This document shows positions 12,364 through 24,537 of a DNA stretch of 64,000 nucleotides, piece after piece (position 1 is the stretch's first letter; every line of letters begins with the position of its first letter). The stretch is from Pachyseris speciosa (taxonomy: Eukaryota > Cnidaria > Anthozoa > Scleractinia > Pachyseridae). The DNA lies in the NCBI GenBank assembly GCA_016490735.1, contig JAEMWC010000284.1, positions 671,001-735,000 on the forward strand. The letters run 5' to 3'. The notes under the pieces are model-generated. The model searched no databases, was not told where the DNA came from, and saw only the letters and a list, made by a program, of their open reading frames with translations. The position numbers and the translations under genes were made by a program.

Positions 12364-13473
12364 GTAGGAAAGTATAACGACAATCCTATACCCAAACAAG
12401 CTGAAAACGCAATACGCTTGTATGTGACTAGAGACAGTATTCGTGTTGTTCTCCAAAGCTGTAATGAATCCTGGGTATTGCCTCTAAACAAATGGACTAC
12501 ATCGTGCGCTCATCAGGGGGCTGTCGTTTGGTGGCTTTATGAATGCAGACACAAACGCTTAACTCTAAAGCCCAACATAAGGCACACAGTCGCCAAATTA
12601 GGGTTAAATTTACGGTTAGGATTTGGGTCAGCATTAGGTTTACTGTTAGTGTTAGCGTCAGAATGAGGCTAGGTCTGCGGTTAAGACAAGAGGTAAAGTT
12701 AGCATCATGTTAGGGTTAGCGGTAGAATTAGGGTTACGATTATTGATGTCGTTATTTGCCATGACAGAAAGACGACACGAAAATGCTACCTTTGCATAAC
12801 ACAAACGGCGCCAGTAGAAGAACGTGTTGGTTTTTTTTACCCTTCTAGTTGCACTTGATGCGGTGCAAGTTAAGCTGGACTGGTCCCATTTGAGCGACTC
12901 ACTTACAAGTATTGCAGCACAGCATGTGTGAAGGCTCATATACTAGACTAGACTAGACTAGATATGGAAGAACAGAAAGAAAGATAGCAGCGGCAGTGAG
13001 TGGTGGGAAGGCTGTTGATGGCCCAGTTTGTCTTACTGGAGAAGATTCAGTATGGAAATACGCTCCACTTACAGACAATCCGTTTAATCTCATGCTGTGA
13101 AGATTACACTGATGGACTATTTTGTGTTATTGGTGGCCGAGATGTATGGGAATGCCCTCCGCTTGCAGATAATTCGCTTTCTATTACGGACTCTTATAAC
13201 GAACGATATTTTTAACCGAAATTACGCTGTTACAGGCACCTTGCTCTTACGCAAAACGCGCGGCATCCCTCGTTTCTTCTGATGTCTAGCACAGTGCCGA
13301 CACTGTTTGGACCAGAAACATTGTTTGTATGAAAGGGTGTCCCTATTAAACGGGTTTCCATGGGTCAGAGCAAGAACATTGTTGTGAAATAACGAGGTGC
13401 TCGTGTACCGAAAGCTACTGTAACAGTTTTTCAGTTTAAGGTGCGTTCGTTTTGGAAATATTCTAGTTTTTCT
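12364..13473. other. Region after the last visible ANKZF1 exon
   Basis: The missing zinc-ribbon exon (a CxxC ... FCS..C pattern is expected) was searched for by eye here and not found. Contents: the TTAGGG-like stretch, a short (CTAGA)n at about 12945-12962, and two related 80-90 bp units at about 13045-13215 (compare TATGGAAATACGCTCC with TATGGGAATGCCCTCC). Confidence 0.5.
12560..12745. repeat. Degenerate TTAGGG-like stretch
   Basis: Many TTAGG, GGTTAG and TTAGGGTTA words are interspersed with near-misses over about 180 bp. It resembles a decayed interstitial telomere-type repeat or a GTTAGG-rich satellite. A shorter CCTAA-rich stretch is at about 32118-32205. Confidence 0.6.
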
Positions 13474-13602
13474 TACAGTCTTTCCCGTGAAACTGTGAAC
13501 ACCAGAAATATCTATGGAATGTTATTGTGTTTCAAATAAAAAGCCAATCACGCGTGAGAAAACTAAACCGCAAACAGTAACGGTAATTAAGTTGTGGCAC
13601 CG

Positions 13603-14014
13603 CCGACCGGTTAGCTCAGTGGTAGAGTACCGGACTACCGTGCGGGAGGTCGCGGGTTCAAAACCTCGGCCGGACCAACACTCAGGGTCTTTAAATAATT
13701 GAGGAGAAAGTACTGCCTTTGTAACGACATCTACAAATGGTTAGACTTTCTTTTCTTCTCGGATAAGGACGATAAACCGTAGGCCCCGTCTCACAGCTCT
13801 TCATAATTCTTTGATTCTTGTGGGACGTAAAAGAACCACTAGGGACGTAACAAAACTCTGGCTGTGACCACCCCTAGTGCTGACCTGTTCCATTCAGCAA
13901 GTGGCCGGCTTGGCGTGATGTCCCAAAAAGGCTTATAGGTGTATGAGGCCACACGCATAACAGCGGGGGACTTTGCCGAGTGCTGAAATCATGTAGATGT
14001 AGATGTAGATGTGG
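13603..14014 (+). repeat. tRNA-derived SINE (family C) with TGTAGA tail
   Basis: The head GCCGACCGGTTAGCTCAGTG (A box) and GGTTCAAAACC (B box) form a tRNA-like start; the T stem has mismatches, so this is not a tRNA gene. The body ends in (GTAGAT)n at about 13989-14013. It interrupts the left arm of the surrounding inverted-repeat element, so it inserted later. Confidence 0.85.
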
Positions 14015-16551
14015 GGTTTCATGTGGCTTCATCCTCGGAGACCCAGGGACAGATAGTCGGGACGGGACAAAGATTCGGGACGAACGAAAGTTTACAAGAC
14101 AGTCGGGAGAACCCCTGGGAACATTTCTTTATCGGACTCGTTCCAGAAGCTATTGAAATCCAGCTTCGTGATTGGGCGGAAATTTTCTGGCAAGGAATTT
14201 TTTTCTGCCCAATCGGCGATCAGCTTATATATCGCACTCCTTTCGTGACTCCTTACACCAACTAGTAAGCGGTCAATCTGCTGTCGACCATATATTTAGT
14301 GGTTCCACTGGTCTCGTTCGTTCGATAGATTTATCCTACGAGGAACATTTTGGTGGTAAGGGACCCACAAAACCCAGAAATCCACAAATTAAAATTGAAC
14401 TCAAGCAACACTTGTAAGGAACTAGAAAAATCAAGATGAAGACCGACTGCAGGCATCGTAAACTTCACTCGAACAACAGCATGTAACTCGGTCTCTTTCT
14501 TTGGTTAGGATCATTGTTGTTTGGTTTGTGCTTTTTTCTCTGGTTTACGTACGGGCAGTGGGCCGCTCCTGAAACTCTTCGGGGCGATGAAATTTCTGTT
14601 GCACGGGCCAGACAAGTTTGCCGATCGCGCGAGAAGCACGCAGCTCGGCGGTTTAATATTTTGCTCACGAAATCGAACCTTGCAATCGACCGTCTCAGCT
14701 CAATTTCGAGAGAGACCACGAAAAGGCCTTAGAGAAAGTGTACAGTGCCACTGTGATCTATTGCAATGTTTTGATTTCATATTTTTGACTGGTATCTGTT
14801 GGCCAATATGCTTTTCTTTCCAAGGTGTGAATAAAAATGATTGCCTTGCAGTATTGATAATAATATTGCTAATTGTGTTGCACTGTACATGCAAGATGCA
14901 TGGTAATTTGCACAAGTTTTACATGAACTCTTTTACTACAGTGGTGCTGAGCTCAGTTAAAAAGTTAATTAAGTTGGAAAAACATGTTTTAGAGTGGGCT
15001 TTTGCAAAACCTTGCCGGAAACATTTACATTATGTTGACTGTGCTGCAACTTTTAGGTTGCAAAGTTTCAGATAAAGTTGTTTACAAGTTGATACAGGAT
15101 GTTTAGTGTCTTGTATACACTCTTGTCTTTATAAACGCTCAAGTGTATCCATAATATAACAATAATTTTTATTAAATTCCATTTTTGCATGTTACAGTTG
15201 TAGTTGCTGTGACTGCTAAGCCAATGGTACACCAGGAAAGGACTTGATTTCTCCCGTGAGACCACACCAATTTTGGAATGGGTTCTTCCAGTCACTGCCC
15301 TTTTCCTTGACAATTTTTAAAACATGAGAGAATGCTTTCAGTTAATTAAGAAACCATGTTTTAAGTTCCTCACATAGTGTAAATGTGTTTGTGCTGAAAG
15401 ACCCTTGATAACCACCTCTTGACAAATCATTCTCAACTATACAGTTCACTGAGTCAAACAGTTAGGCTGATACAATGATATGGCTAAGTATATAGTTAAA
15501 TTATTATATATATATAGTATAGTTAAATTATTTTAAGGTAGGTTTCAAATTAAAGAACACTACACACAAACCATACCCATCACCTGAATACAATTACAAA
15601 ATATGTTAACATGGTCACTCAAACGAGAAAATTTAGTAGCTTCTCAGTAAGATATCCCCTTTTAGATAAAGTGGAAACACAACAAAAAAAACAAAAACAA
15701 AATAACACTAGAAGGGATTGTTATTTCATTTATTTTTTGTTTGTTCAGAAGTTTTCTTGATAGTGAGATGTAACTTTAAATTCAAGTTTCCAATGTCATC
15801 TGTTTGCGGATGGATATAGTAGTGATTATTTGTCACAAGCCTTATGGCCTCAGAGTTGTTATAAGGTTTTAGAGTAGCTGACTGGAATATAACAGAAGGT
15901 GGCTTTTTTATGAGAATTTAAACAGCCTTCAAAAAACGTTGGAAACTTTTCATTGAAAAGCAGGTGGCTCAAAATTTAAAGAAGCCACTTTTTAGCCAGC
16001 TGCCAGCACTTCAGGAGAAGCCTACCTTGTACTAAATGACATTTCCAATGAGTATACCCAAGATGAAATTACACCCTCAGTTTCAGAGGGGGGTACAAAA
16101 AAAAATTAAAATTATTCTTAAAATTTAATTGTCCATCTGTTAGCTGTTGGTCTTCTTCTTAGAAGCTATGAAAGCCCTGTAATGCTACAAAAGGTATCAG
16201 GTCAATACCATACCCCAATTACCATGCAAAACATCTGCCACAAATCTGCTAAGGTCTCAAAAATTACGCTAACTCTACCAATAGTAAGGAAAACATTGTG
16301 TCTATATGCTCATAATCTGAACTCACATCAACGTCAAAATGGCATCTGTATGCAAGAGAATGTCAGAGTATTGGGAAACTGACTTTGATTTGATAAATTG
16401 GTTTGTGATTTCGGCCTCCGTACTTTTCCACACAAAAACAGCCTTCCAGCCCAATGACCTTACATACATACATTACTTTATTTACCCTCGGATTTTAGAG
16501 TAGCTTGTGCAGCTAACATCTCCGAGCATTTAACCATCAGATGAGAGATAG

Positions 16552-17140
16552 ACCACCACAGCCAGTTGCCATTTTTATCCCGAGAAAGACTTGTTTTGAA
16601 TTTCGCTGATTTTTGTTGTTACAAAATACTTTAGAATTTTCTCACAAAGGAGATTAGATAAACATTAAGTATGCAAAGTGCTGTTCGGCTTTCAACTGGG
16701 TTTCGAAGAATGTGAACCGAGCTCAAAAACTATCTTTTTTTTCTGTTTGGATTAGAATAAGCACTGCTAGTTAATGTTATCACTGCAGCAAAAAGGTGAG
16801 CAATGTTTTCTTCCACGCTGGCAAAATATAGTCGAAAGCTTGCTCTGAAATATCGTAGAGCTGTCAAATCCGCTGAATGTTGTGGCATCAAACATGATGG
16901 AATGAAATATGATCACTCTGATTGCCTAGCACGTGACATAAATCTGCCACCGATAATAATTTTCACATTCTCCGAAGCCAGTTGAAAGCTGAACAGTAAT
17001 TTGCATATTTAACATTTATCTAACCTTTGCGAGAAAATTCTAAAGTATTTGGTAACAACAACAAAAGTCAGCAACGCAAATTCAGCGAAATTCAAAGCAA
17101 GTCTTTCTCGGGATGAAAATGGCAACTGGCTGTGGTAATG
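16552..17140. repeat. Inner inverted repeat pair
   Basis: About 120 bp at 16552-16675 (CACAGCCAGTTGCCATTTTT ... TTTAGAATTTTCTC) recurs inverted at 17003-17140. The arms enclose about 330 bp and sit inside the larger inverted-repeat element, giving a hairpin within a hairpin. Confidence 0.85.
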
Positions 17141-17244
17141 TTCGCGATTACTGTAATACTGTCTGTAACTATCAACGAACCGGCCGAAGTTGAAATCCAA
17201 AGCGAAGACTGTTAAATATCATTTTATTATTTTTCAACAGAAAA

Positions 17245-17313
17245 ATCGAGGGGTCCAGAAGGGGGTCCAGAAGGGGTCCAGATGGGGGTCCAGAAGGGGG
17301 TCCAGAAGGGGGC
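17245..17313. repeat. GGGGTCCAGAAG minisatellite
   Basis: Five to six copies of a 12-14 bp unit lie next to the inner end of the right arm of the long inverted-repeat element. The left arm has no counterpart, so it expanded after the arms separated. Confidence 0.85.
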
Positions 17314-18135
17314 TCCACGTTTTGTACCTACCCTGCGTTTCACTCGCCCGATCGGTAAACTTGCCGGGCCTGTGCAACAGAAATTCCATCGCCCCGAAAA
17401 GTTTCAGGAGCGGCCCACTGCCTGTGAGTACACATGAGAAAAACAAAAGCTCATACCAAACAACAACAATTGTGGTCGAGTTGTCAACAATTCTTCGTAT
17501 GAAGTTTACGATACCTGCGATCGGTCTTCATCTTGATTTTTCTAGTTCCTTACAAGTGATTTTTGCTTGAGTAGAAGTTGAATTTGTCGATATCTGAGTT
17601 TTGTGGGCTCCTTTCCACCATAATTTTCCTCGAAAATATGGCTGACAGCAGATTGGACGTTTGACCATCGGTATAAGAAGTCACGAAAGGTGTGCAATAT
17701 TTAAGCTGATCGCCGATTGGGCAGAAAAAAATTCCTTGCCAGAAAATTTCCGCCCAATCAGGAAACTGTATTTCAATGGCTTATGGAACTAGTCCGATAA
17801 AGAAATGTTCCCAGGGGCTCTCCCGTCCGTCTTGTAAACTTTGGCTCGTCCTGAATCTTCGTCCAAACCCTACTCTCTGCCCCTGGGTCTCCGAGGATGA
17901 TGTGGCTTCTGATTGGTCGCGAAACAATAAACATTCCAGAAATATTTTCTGGTGTTCACGGTTTTACGGGAAAGACTGTAAGTGAATACGCGGAGTGAGA
18001 TTTTCCAAAAGAACGCGTATTCTGAAAACTGAATACTCTCAGCCAAGGTGGCTGACGTCGGGGACTGTGTCACGGGCATGGCACGCTTCGCACGATTTTC
18101 CCGCCAAAATGTTCGGAAAAGAACGCATATTCTGC

Positions 18136-19311
18136 TAGTCTCCTACGCAGCCGTTCTTTGTCTCGTCACGCAACGCTCCTCGCCACTAACGGCTGCTGAA
18201 AACCGAACCACATTCCTTTCCCGACTATTAGCCAATCAGGATCAACCTTCCATTTTCTGGAAGGTGTACGCGCCAATTCCTCAGTTCGGCGTACATCCAA
18301 TCACAGCCTAGTTTATATCGGTGTCCAGCGTGCGCTAACAATGGACTACAGTGGAGTGATAGGAAACGGTTAGCGTCTTGTTTACGTTTTTACTAGGATA
18401 CTAGATCTTTACCAGTAATTGCACTTGACTTTGTTCCCGCGTAGACGAGTTTGGTGTTGAGGTTTTTTTACGTTAATCGTGGATGAAATGAATGTGACAA
18501 TCTTTTTCGGGACTTGTCATATTTTGATTTGGTAATACATTCAACTCGAGATTGTAGGCCGCGTGTCTTTGAATCGGAGATAGGAAGCCAGGAACGTAAG
18601 TCATAGGCGCTCTAGTCCCGCTTTTAGGAGTCAATAGGAGAAGAAATACGAGCGCTAGCTTTGCCTTTTGCCTTTGAAGCGATTTAGATGCTTTCGCTCT
18701 GTTCGCTCGGTCAGTCACGGAAACGTTTTCGCGGACAGTCTCTCCATCGGGAATAAATTATTTCGTATCTCTTCTGTAGCTCGTAGGAATCGCTTTGCTC
18801 TTGGAGGTTCCCTTTTACTGAAGACTTCCTCTCTTTCTCGTTGTATTTCTTTTTACGAAGCCCGTTGGAACTTTGTCAGCCGCTTGTAGCAAACATTTCT
18901 GGGCTAGATTACAGAATACCCGGCCACCTCATTTACATATAGCGTCCACTGCAAATGAACAATTCGCTGCTGTTTGAAAAACACCTCACATCCACAACGA
19001 TTGAATGATTTGTTGACAATTGAGTGAACGTTTGCCTGTATTTATCGTGATTTTCCGACGGCGATGATCACGTAAAATACTATGGACAATCTTCTTAGGA
19101 ATTGTTCCATTCGTGACCAGAGTCCGTGACATCTCTGACAGAATGAAAAGCATGCTGTTTCCTTTAACGTCACTGTCATTTTTGTGATACATGATTGGTT
19201 AATTCGTTAGACCGCAAACACAAAGGGAAAGGAATGTGGTTCGGTTTTCAGCAGCCGTTAGTGGCGAGGAGCATTGCGTGACGAGACAAAGAACGGCTGC
19301 GAAGGAGACTA
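18136..19311. mobile_element. Non-autonomous Mutator-like element with 9-bp target duplication
   Basis: Inverted termini of about 95 bp start TAGTCTCC and share CAGCCGTTCTTTGTCTCGTC. The flanks carry the identical 9-mer ATATTCTGC at 18127-18135 and 19312-19320. A 9-bp duplication with long inverted ends is typical of MULEs (family knowledge). No transposase frame is visible in the 1176 bp. Confidence 0.85.
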
Positions 19312-19320
19312 ATATTCTGC

Positions 19321-20456
19321 GTATTCCGAGTAAACAGAATTCTGTTTATTCTTTCCAGAATTGGGCCATCACCCTCCGTTCCGCCGGAATGCCGGAACGG
19401 CCCACGGTGTTAATTTGCTTTAGACACCCAAGTTATGTCGACAACTTACTGTTTTCTTGGCCCCTACTCACGAATTTTTCGAAAATTAACCCGTTTAGTA
19501 AGGACACTCCTTTACATGTAATATACAATTTTTCTTGTCTCAGTGGTTCTTACGAGAGCGCACGAAAATTTTTTCTCTCTCACTTTCATGTTACAGATTC
19601 GCTAATTTCGAGGACTAGAAATGTCAAGGTCGTGCATTTTAACATCCACGCAATATTCATATCAAGCAACAACACTAAACAACTGAATTTCAAAATCAAT
19701 GCAGACAATAAAGTCTTTCATTTCAATGGCCGTTTCTGAGCTTCATATCGAGACTTCGTGCTATACCACTCAGTAATCCGTATGCGGTAAGTTTCTTTTA
19801 TCGACCTCTGGGGTTTCCTCTGCTCCCTTAGGCCTGGACTCCACCCTGGCGCGTTGACGTCACCAAGTAGTTTTGCCTCCGGCTTCGCGCGAAAGAGGCC
19901 TTGTTTTAGACGCGAGGCAAGAGAAAGCGCTTGCCTCGGTTCTAGTTCCATGGAAATCGAAAGCGAAACTCGCCAGAAACTCATGGACAAACCTCAAGAG
20001 ATTATGCAGGAAACTAAGGTTTCTTTTCTTTCTAATTCGTTAATCGTAACATGTGGAATGCTGACTACAATCACCTCCCTCTAAAGCGGGCACCCTCGAG
20101 ACCAGCTCCAAGTGTCCGCCTTACACAGGTTTCCGCCTTATAGAGAGATAATCTAGCTTGACTCTACATAAACCTGAGGCGTCAGAAATAAAACGAAATC
20201 TTTATCAAGGCAAGTTACATTTGCTTGCGCTGATTTTCAGAATAAACAATGCCTTTTCTTGTCATGAGATCGGTTTAATGCCCGAGGATGGGATGATAGT
20301 TGAATTTGAAATAATGTCCAGGCCGTAATCCATCGATTGTACAAAGAATGTCATTCTAGTGTCCGCCTTGAGAGGTATTTCCAGAAGTTTGCTAAAAGAG
20401 GTGTCCGCTGTCCGCTTTAGAGAGGCATCCTCCTTATACAGATGAATAAAGGGGGT

Positions 20457-20492
<36 letters not shown>

Positions 20493-20505
20493 GGAGTGAA
20501 ACACG
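19321..20505. other. Gene-free stretch with TGTCCGC repeat
   Basis: A short frame at 19950-20018 starts in a good context (TTCCATGGA) and ends at a possible donor (AAG/GTTTCT), but has no recognisable homologue. From 20070 to 20450 the sequence repeats phrases such as TGTCCGCCTTA and TTTAGAGAGG, a degenerate dispersed repeat that resumes at 20710. Confidence 0.45.
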
Positions 20506-20608
20506 AAGTTTGGTTTATTAACGGAGTTGATAATGAAAATTGACCACCGTACAGGGATTCGAAAAGCTGACGAAAGACTAACGCTCGAAACGTCAGCGTT
20601 TCAAATCC

Positions 20609-20639
<31 letters not shown>

Positions 20640-20641
20640 CT
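20505..20641. mobile_element. Foldback element with CTGACGA...CGAAAC hairpin
   Basis: The left arm (GGAGTTGATAATGAAAATTG, then ACCACCGTACAGGGATT) pairs with the right arm 20604-20641. The loop 20566-20597 carries CTGACGA and CGAAAC blocks enclosed by a perfect GCTGACG/CGTCAGC stem. A relative without this loop is at 24451-24555. Confidence 0.8.
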
Positions 20642-21795
20642 TATACAGAGTTTAGTTATATTGAAACATGGGAAATTAGGCTGGGACCAGAGGTCGCCGC
20701 TTTGCAGTGTTGTCCGCTTAGAGAGAGTTGACTGTAATCTAGTATTTTCCATCTTGTGTTAAGGGGCATACTCTTTCGCAACAGCAGTTTCCTCACTGTT
20801 GAAACACGGGCGTGGTCTATTTACATGGTGTTGTTCTTGAACCCTTTTCATTTTATTTGATAAGTTTCCGACTTAACATTCGCGCAAACTTGCAAACAAC
20901 AAGTTGAGACAACTTGAATATAATCGACTTGAACTATTTCGTGAAGATTTGCTCTTAAGTACGTTTTGCGCTCACTTAATTCTTTAACATGCAATGAGTT
21001 TCTAGCCTTCAGAGTGTAAGTGTGAAGGTATATTTTGAGCGTGGTGAATGATGGATGAAAGATGTCACCAACAGAAAAAAATGTCATCTTTAAGTTTTTG
21101 TTGGCTACTGCGCGAAGGAATGACCTCTACGTCATCAAGTTGTTTGTCGTCCAAGTAACCGAATGTCGGTGGTGTAAGGATAGGCCCGCAAAGCGTGCAT
21201 GCAGTAGACACGTGCAGTCACAGAACGCCTCTTTTTAACCTTGTATCTAAGTTTTGTGAAGTGCTTTCTTCCTTCTGCATTTTCTGAGATGCAGGACAAA
21301 CACCTATAACAATTTAAGTTGGATCTTTTAAGTAATTTTGTGTGACGATTAGACGCACATGGCCCTTGACACAAGTTCGCCCGGCTTCTACCAAGCGAGG
21401 AGCGTTGAAGTCACTGCTTATCGACAGAATAAAGTTTCGTTGTCCCATCCGTGGACATCTGCAGGATGAACACAGCAACTCTACTCGTGCTGCGTGGGTG
21501 CAGCATTGTTGTAATCGAGAAACTACTTAATGGATCGAGAAAATCTAAACAGTTTTTTGAAGACGTGTTGATGTCCTTGCAGCTTCTTCTGTTTGATTGC
21601 TAAGGCAACCCACCGTTTAATTCTCACGTGAACCAACAAATATCAAACACCATATTCTCCTTGCCTTTTTCCTTCTACCGCTTCCTGTACTAGATGGGAT
21701 AACTTGTTTAATTATCAGACTATTCTCACTTCCTTAATTCTCATTAGCTGTACGTTCGATAAAGTAGCAATGATACTAGGAGAAATTGATGCTGG

Positions 21796-24506
21796 TCACA
21801 AGTGAGAGTCGAAGGATTGAGTTGGTGTTGGGGCTCTTATTCTCTCTGGAGTTTCAGGGCATTGTGTGCGTTGTCCCTCCATCCTGTCCCTACTGGCATA
21901 TCCTCGTACTGGCGTTAGTTCTACTGTAATTACAACCGTTTCTTGTGCACACAAATCCCTAAAAATTGCAAAAAGCGCCTTACGGAAAGTCCGGTTCAGT
22001 AGAATGTACAGGCACGGATTGATGGCGCTGTTTGCATGTGCGATCCACGAGAAAACAAAGGAAACTTCAGGCGATAGTTTATGGCTTTGATCAGGACGTA
22101 CGAACCAAAAGAAGTGATTGACGTAATTTGGAAACCAGCACAACGCAAATACCACGCATATGACAACCAGCAGTCTCACTACCTTATTTCTGGACTTCTC
22201 TGCCGTGATGCGGTTACCATCTGTCACGTTGCCTGGGATTCTACGGCGCAGTAATTTACGGCAAATTAAAATGTATATGGCTATCGTTATGAAGAGAGGC
22301 AGAGCGTACATTACGACAAAGAGACAGATGTGGAAGATTTTCAAGACGCGGTAAGTCTCCTCGAACGTTGAATCATCTGGATCTGCCCACGGCCAGACCA
22401 GCATGCAGAAATATTCGTTTACGGCTGGATCAAGCTGCACTTGACTTAACAACACGTACGGCAGCATCAGCACGAATGACATGACCCATATGATCGCCGA
22501 TAGGATTTTCGGTCTTTGAAAGATCTTCTCTCTCAACGGATAGAATATGGCGTAGAATCGGTCGATGGAAATAAACATCATTGTCAGAACTGTCGCTGCT
22601 ATAGAAACAGGAATGACGTACAATAGAAGTTTGCACGTGATGTTACCCAGTACCCCTCCAAACCAGAGACTATTGCGGTAAAGATAGGCGACCTGGTACG
22701 GCATAACTGTGAGAGTCAAGAGGAGATCTGCCACGGCCATGTTCGCTATGAAGAGGTTTGTTACGTTAGCGGAAGATTTTCTCAACACCACGAATAAACC
22801 GACGGAATTGCCAAACAAAGCGATGAGGAAGATGAAAGCATATGCTGTTATAATGCCGATCTTGGTATCCATTGAAATGACTTCGGGTTGATGCTGTGTG
22901 GAAGGGGACACATGGGATCTGAGTGTGGCGTTTGTTACTGAAAGCGAAAGAAAACGGTTCTTGTTATCAAAGCAAAACGTCGTAATTACGGTAACCAATC
23001 ACATCAACATACACGGGCAACAATCAGAACTCGAGGAAAGTACATATAAATGTCGTTATGCGAGGGAAAAGGGAGTGGTTAAAAGTCGCTGTTGGTTTTG
23101 GTTGGGCTTGTATGTGGTTGAGAAAGTGCTGGTTGAAGTTTGCTGCCACCCATGGCTCTTACAACAAACTATTGTGTGGTGTTTTGGGGAACGCGCTGGC
23201 CGGCGGACACCTTTGCATGCAGCCGCATTACTAGGAACTGAAAATCGGACTCTCACATACACTCATAAGTGATCATGCGAGTTAGCGCCATAAGGCCGCA
23301 AGGGCAAGTGATGTACGTCAGTTTCAATCTTGGTTTCAGTTGAACACAGGTTTTTTAAAGTTCGAGTATTTTGGCGTATGCAAGAGAGACAACCATTTGG
23401 AACGTCAATTAAAATGAGAACGCGAAAGCGCGCGGAGAGGACTGAACGCTACTACCGGTGCTCAATTTGCCGTTCTGTCATTGTTCAACTCGGTGTTTAG
23501 ATCTGCGCGTGCCGACGTCACTGTCATCACGGTGTGTTTGCTCACTCACTCACGATTTCTTTGTTCACTGAAGAAGGGCGAAGCCTGAAACGTTCTTTTT
23601 TTCTGTGTGATTTATCATCTTTATTAGTTTCTACCGAATTTGCTCTTTGATTACCTAATATATTCTGTATTCTGCCAAAGATCTTGATTGCTGCCACCTC
23701 TAATCTGATTTCGTTTCGGATCAATTAAAATAATAAGGAAGCATTTTCCACAGAATTTTCTGTAGGAAGGTACTTGAGTTTGTGGTGATAGACAAGAGTC
23801 CTGCCTGCTGTTCACAATACTCAATTAATTACGGTCAGCTTTACCGGATTCAGTTAATAAATTAATGGGAGAATACTTGAAAACTGCTGGTGAAGGCTGT
23901 GAAGTGGACTTACAACAATCTATCACCGAAATGCCGTTTTTAATGAACTACCCAATTTTGTGAAGAACTTAATAAGGTTTGTGGAGGAACTAAATAGTTA
24001 TATTTATCTGTGTTATTTCCGTAGTGCAAATAATGATGGACACGTAAAGAGGGACATTATGAAAACAGACAAAATGAATTAATATGCTTTTTCGCGCGAG
24101 CACACACAAGTAGAACTTGGATAATGCAGGACTAGCGTTTCGAAATCGCGCTAAGTATGTGTGTTTTTTGTGAATACCTTACGAGCTTTAATAAGCGCCT
24201 TGCTGATGCGGCATTTTGCCAACTATCAGTGGAGGACTTGACGTCACTTGGGCAAATTTTAAGATTGATATTTTACGAGTTGATCACAATCGCCTTTGGA
24301 TAAAATGAATACTTAGCTTTTCTTTTTTTATATCAGGGGTTTTAGCTTAGCCAGCTGATTGTGCGAAAAAGAGGGACTCTAGGTGTGTCAAGTGGGTTAC
24401 TTTCTAAAGAAACTGTGCTGCTGCGTCGGTGGTGGAGTGATACTCGCCTTGGAAATTTGGTTTATCAACGAGTTGATAATGTAAATTGACCACCGTACGG
24501 AAATCC

Positions 24507-24537
<31 letters not shown>

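Larger units (their letters stand above)
13476..17978. mobile_element. 4.5-kb element with long terminal inverted repeats
   Basis: The left end CAGTCTTTCCCGTGAAACTG and the right end (read inward) CAGTCTTTCCCGTAAAACCG are each preceded by TA. The inverted arms run about 650 bp: 13476-14640 on the left, lengthened by a nested SINE, and 17330-17978 on the right. Shared landmarks include CTCGGAGACCCAGGG and GATTGGGCGGAAATTTTCTG. The 2.7-kb interior shows no transposase. TA plus CAGT ends suggest a Tc1/mariner-type footprint, but arms this long are unusual for that group. Confidence 0.8.

Noticed and set aside
13603..13680. tRNA gene ending in CCA
   Set aside because: The T stem is mismatched and the sequence continues into a SINE body with a simple-repeat tail.
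14521..15075. 184-codon frame inside the long inverted-repeat element
   Set aside because: Starts inside the inverted arm, has no transposase-like residues and no homologue I recognise.
19236..19739. 167-codon frame
   Set aside because: Begins within the MULE terminal repeat and shows no domain.
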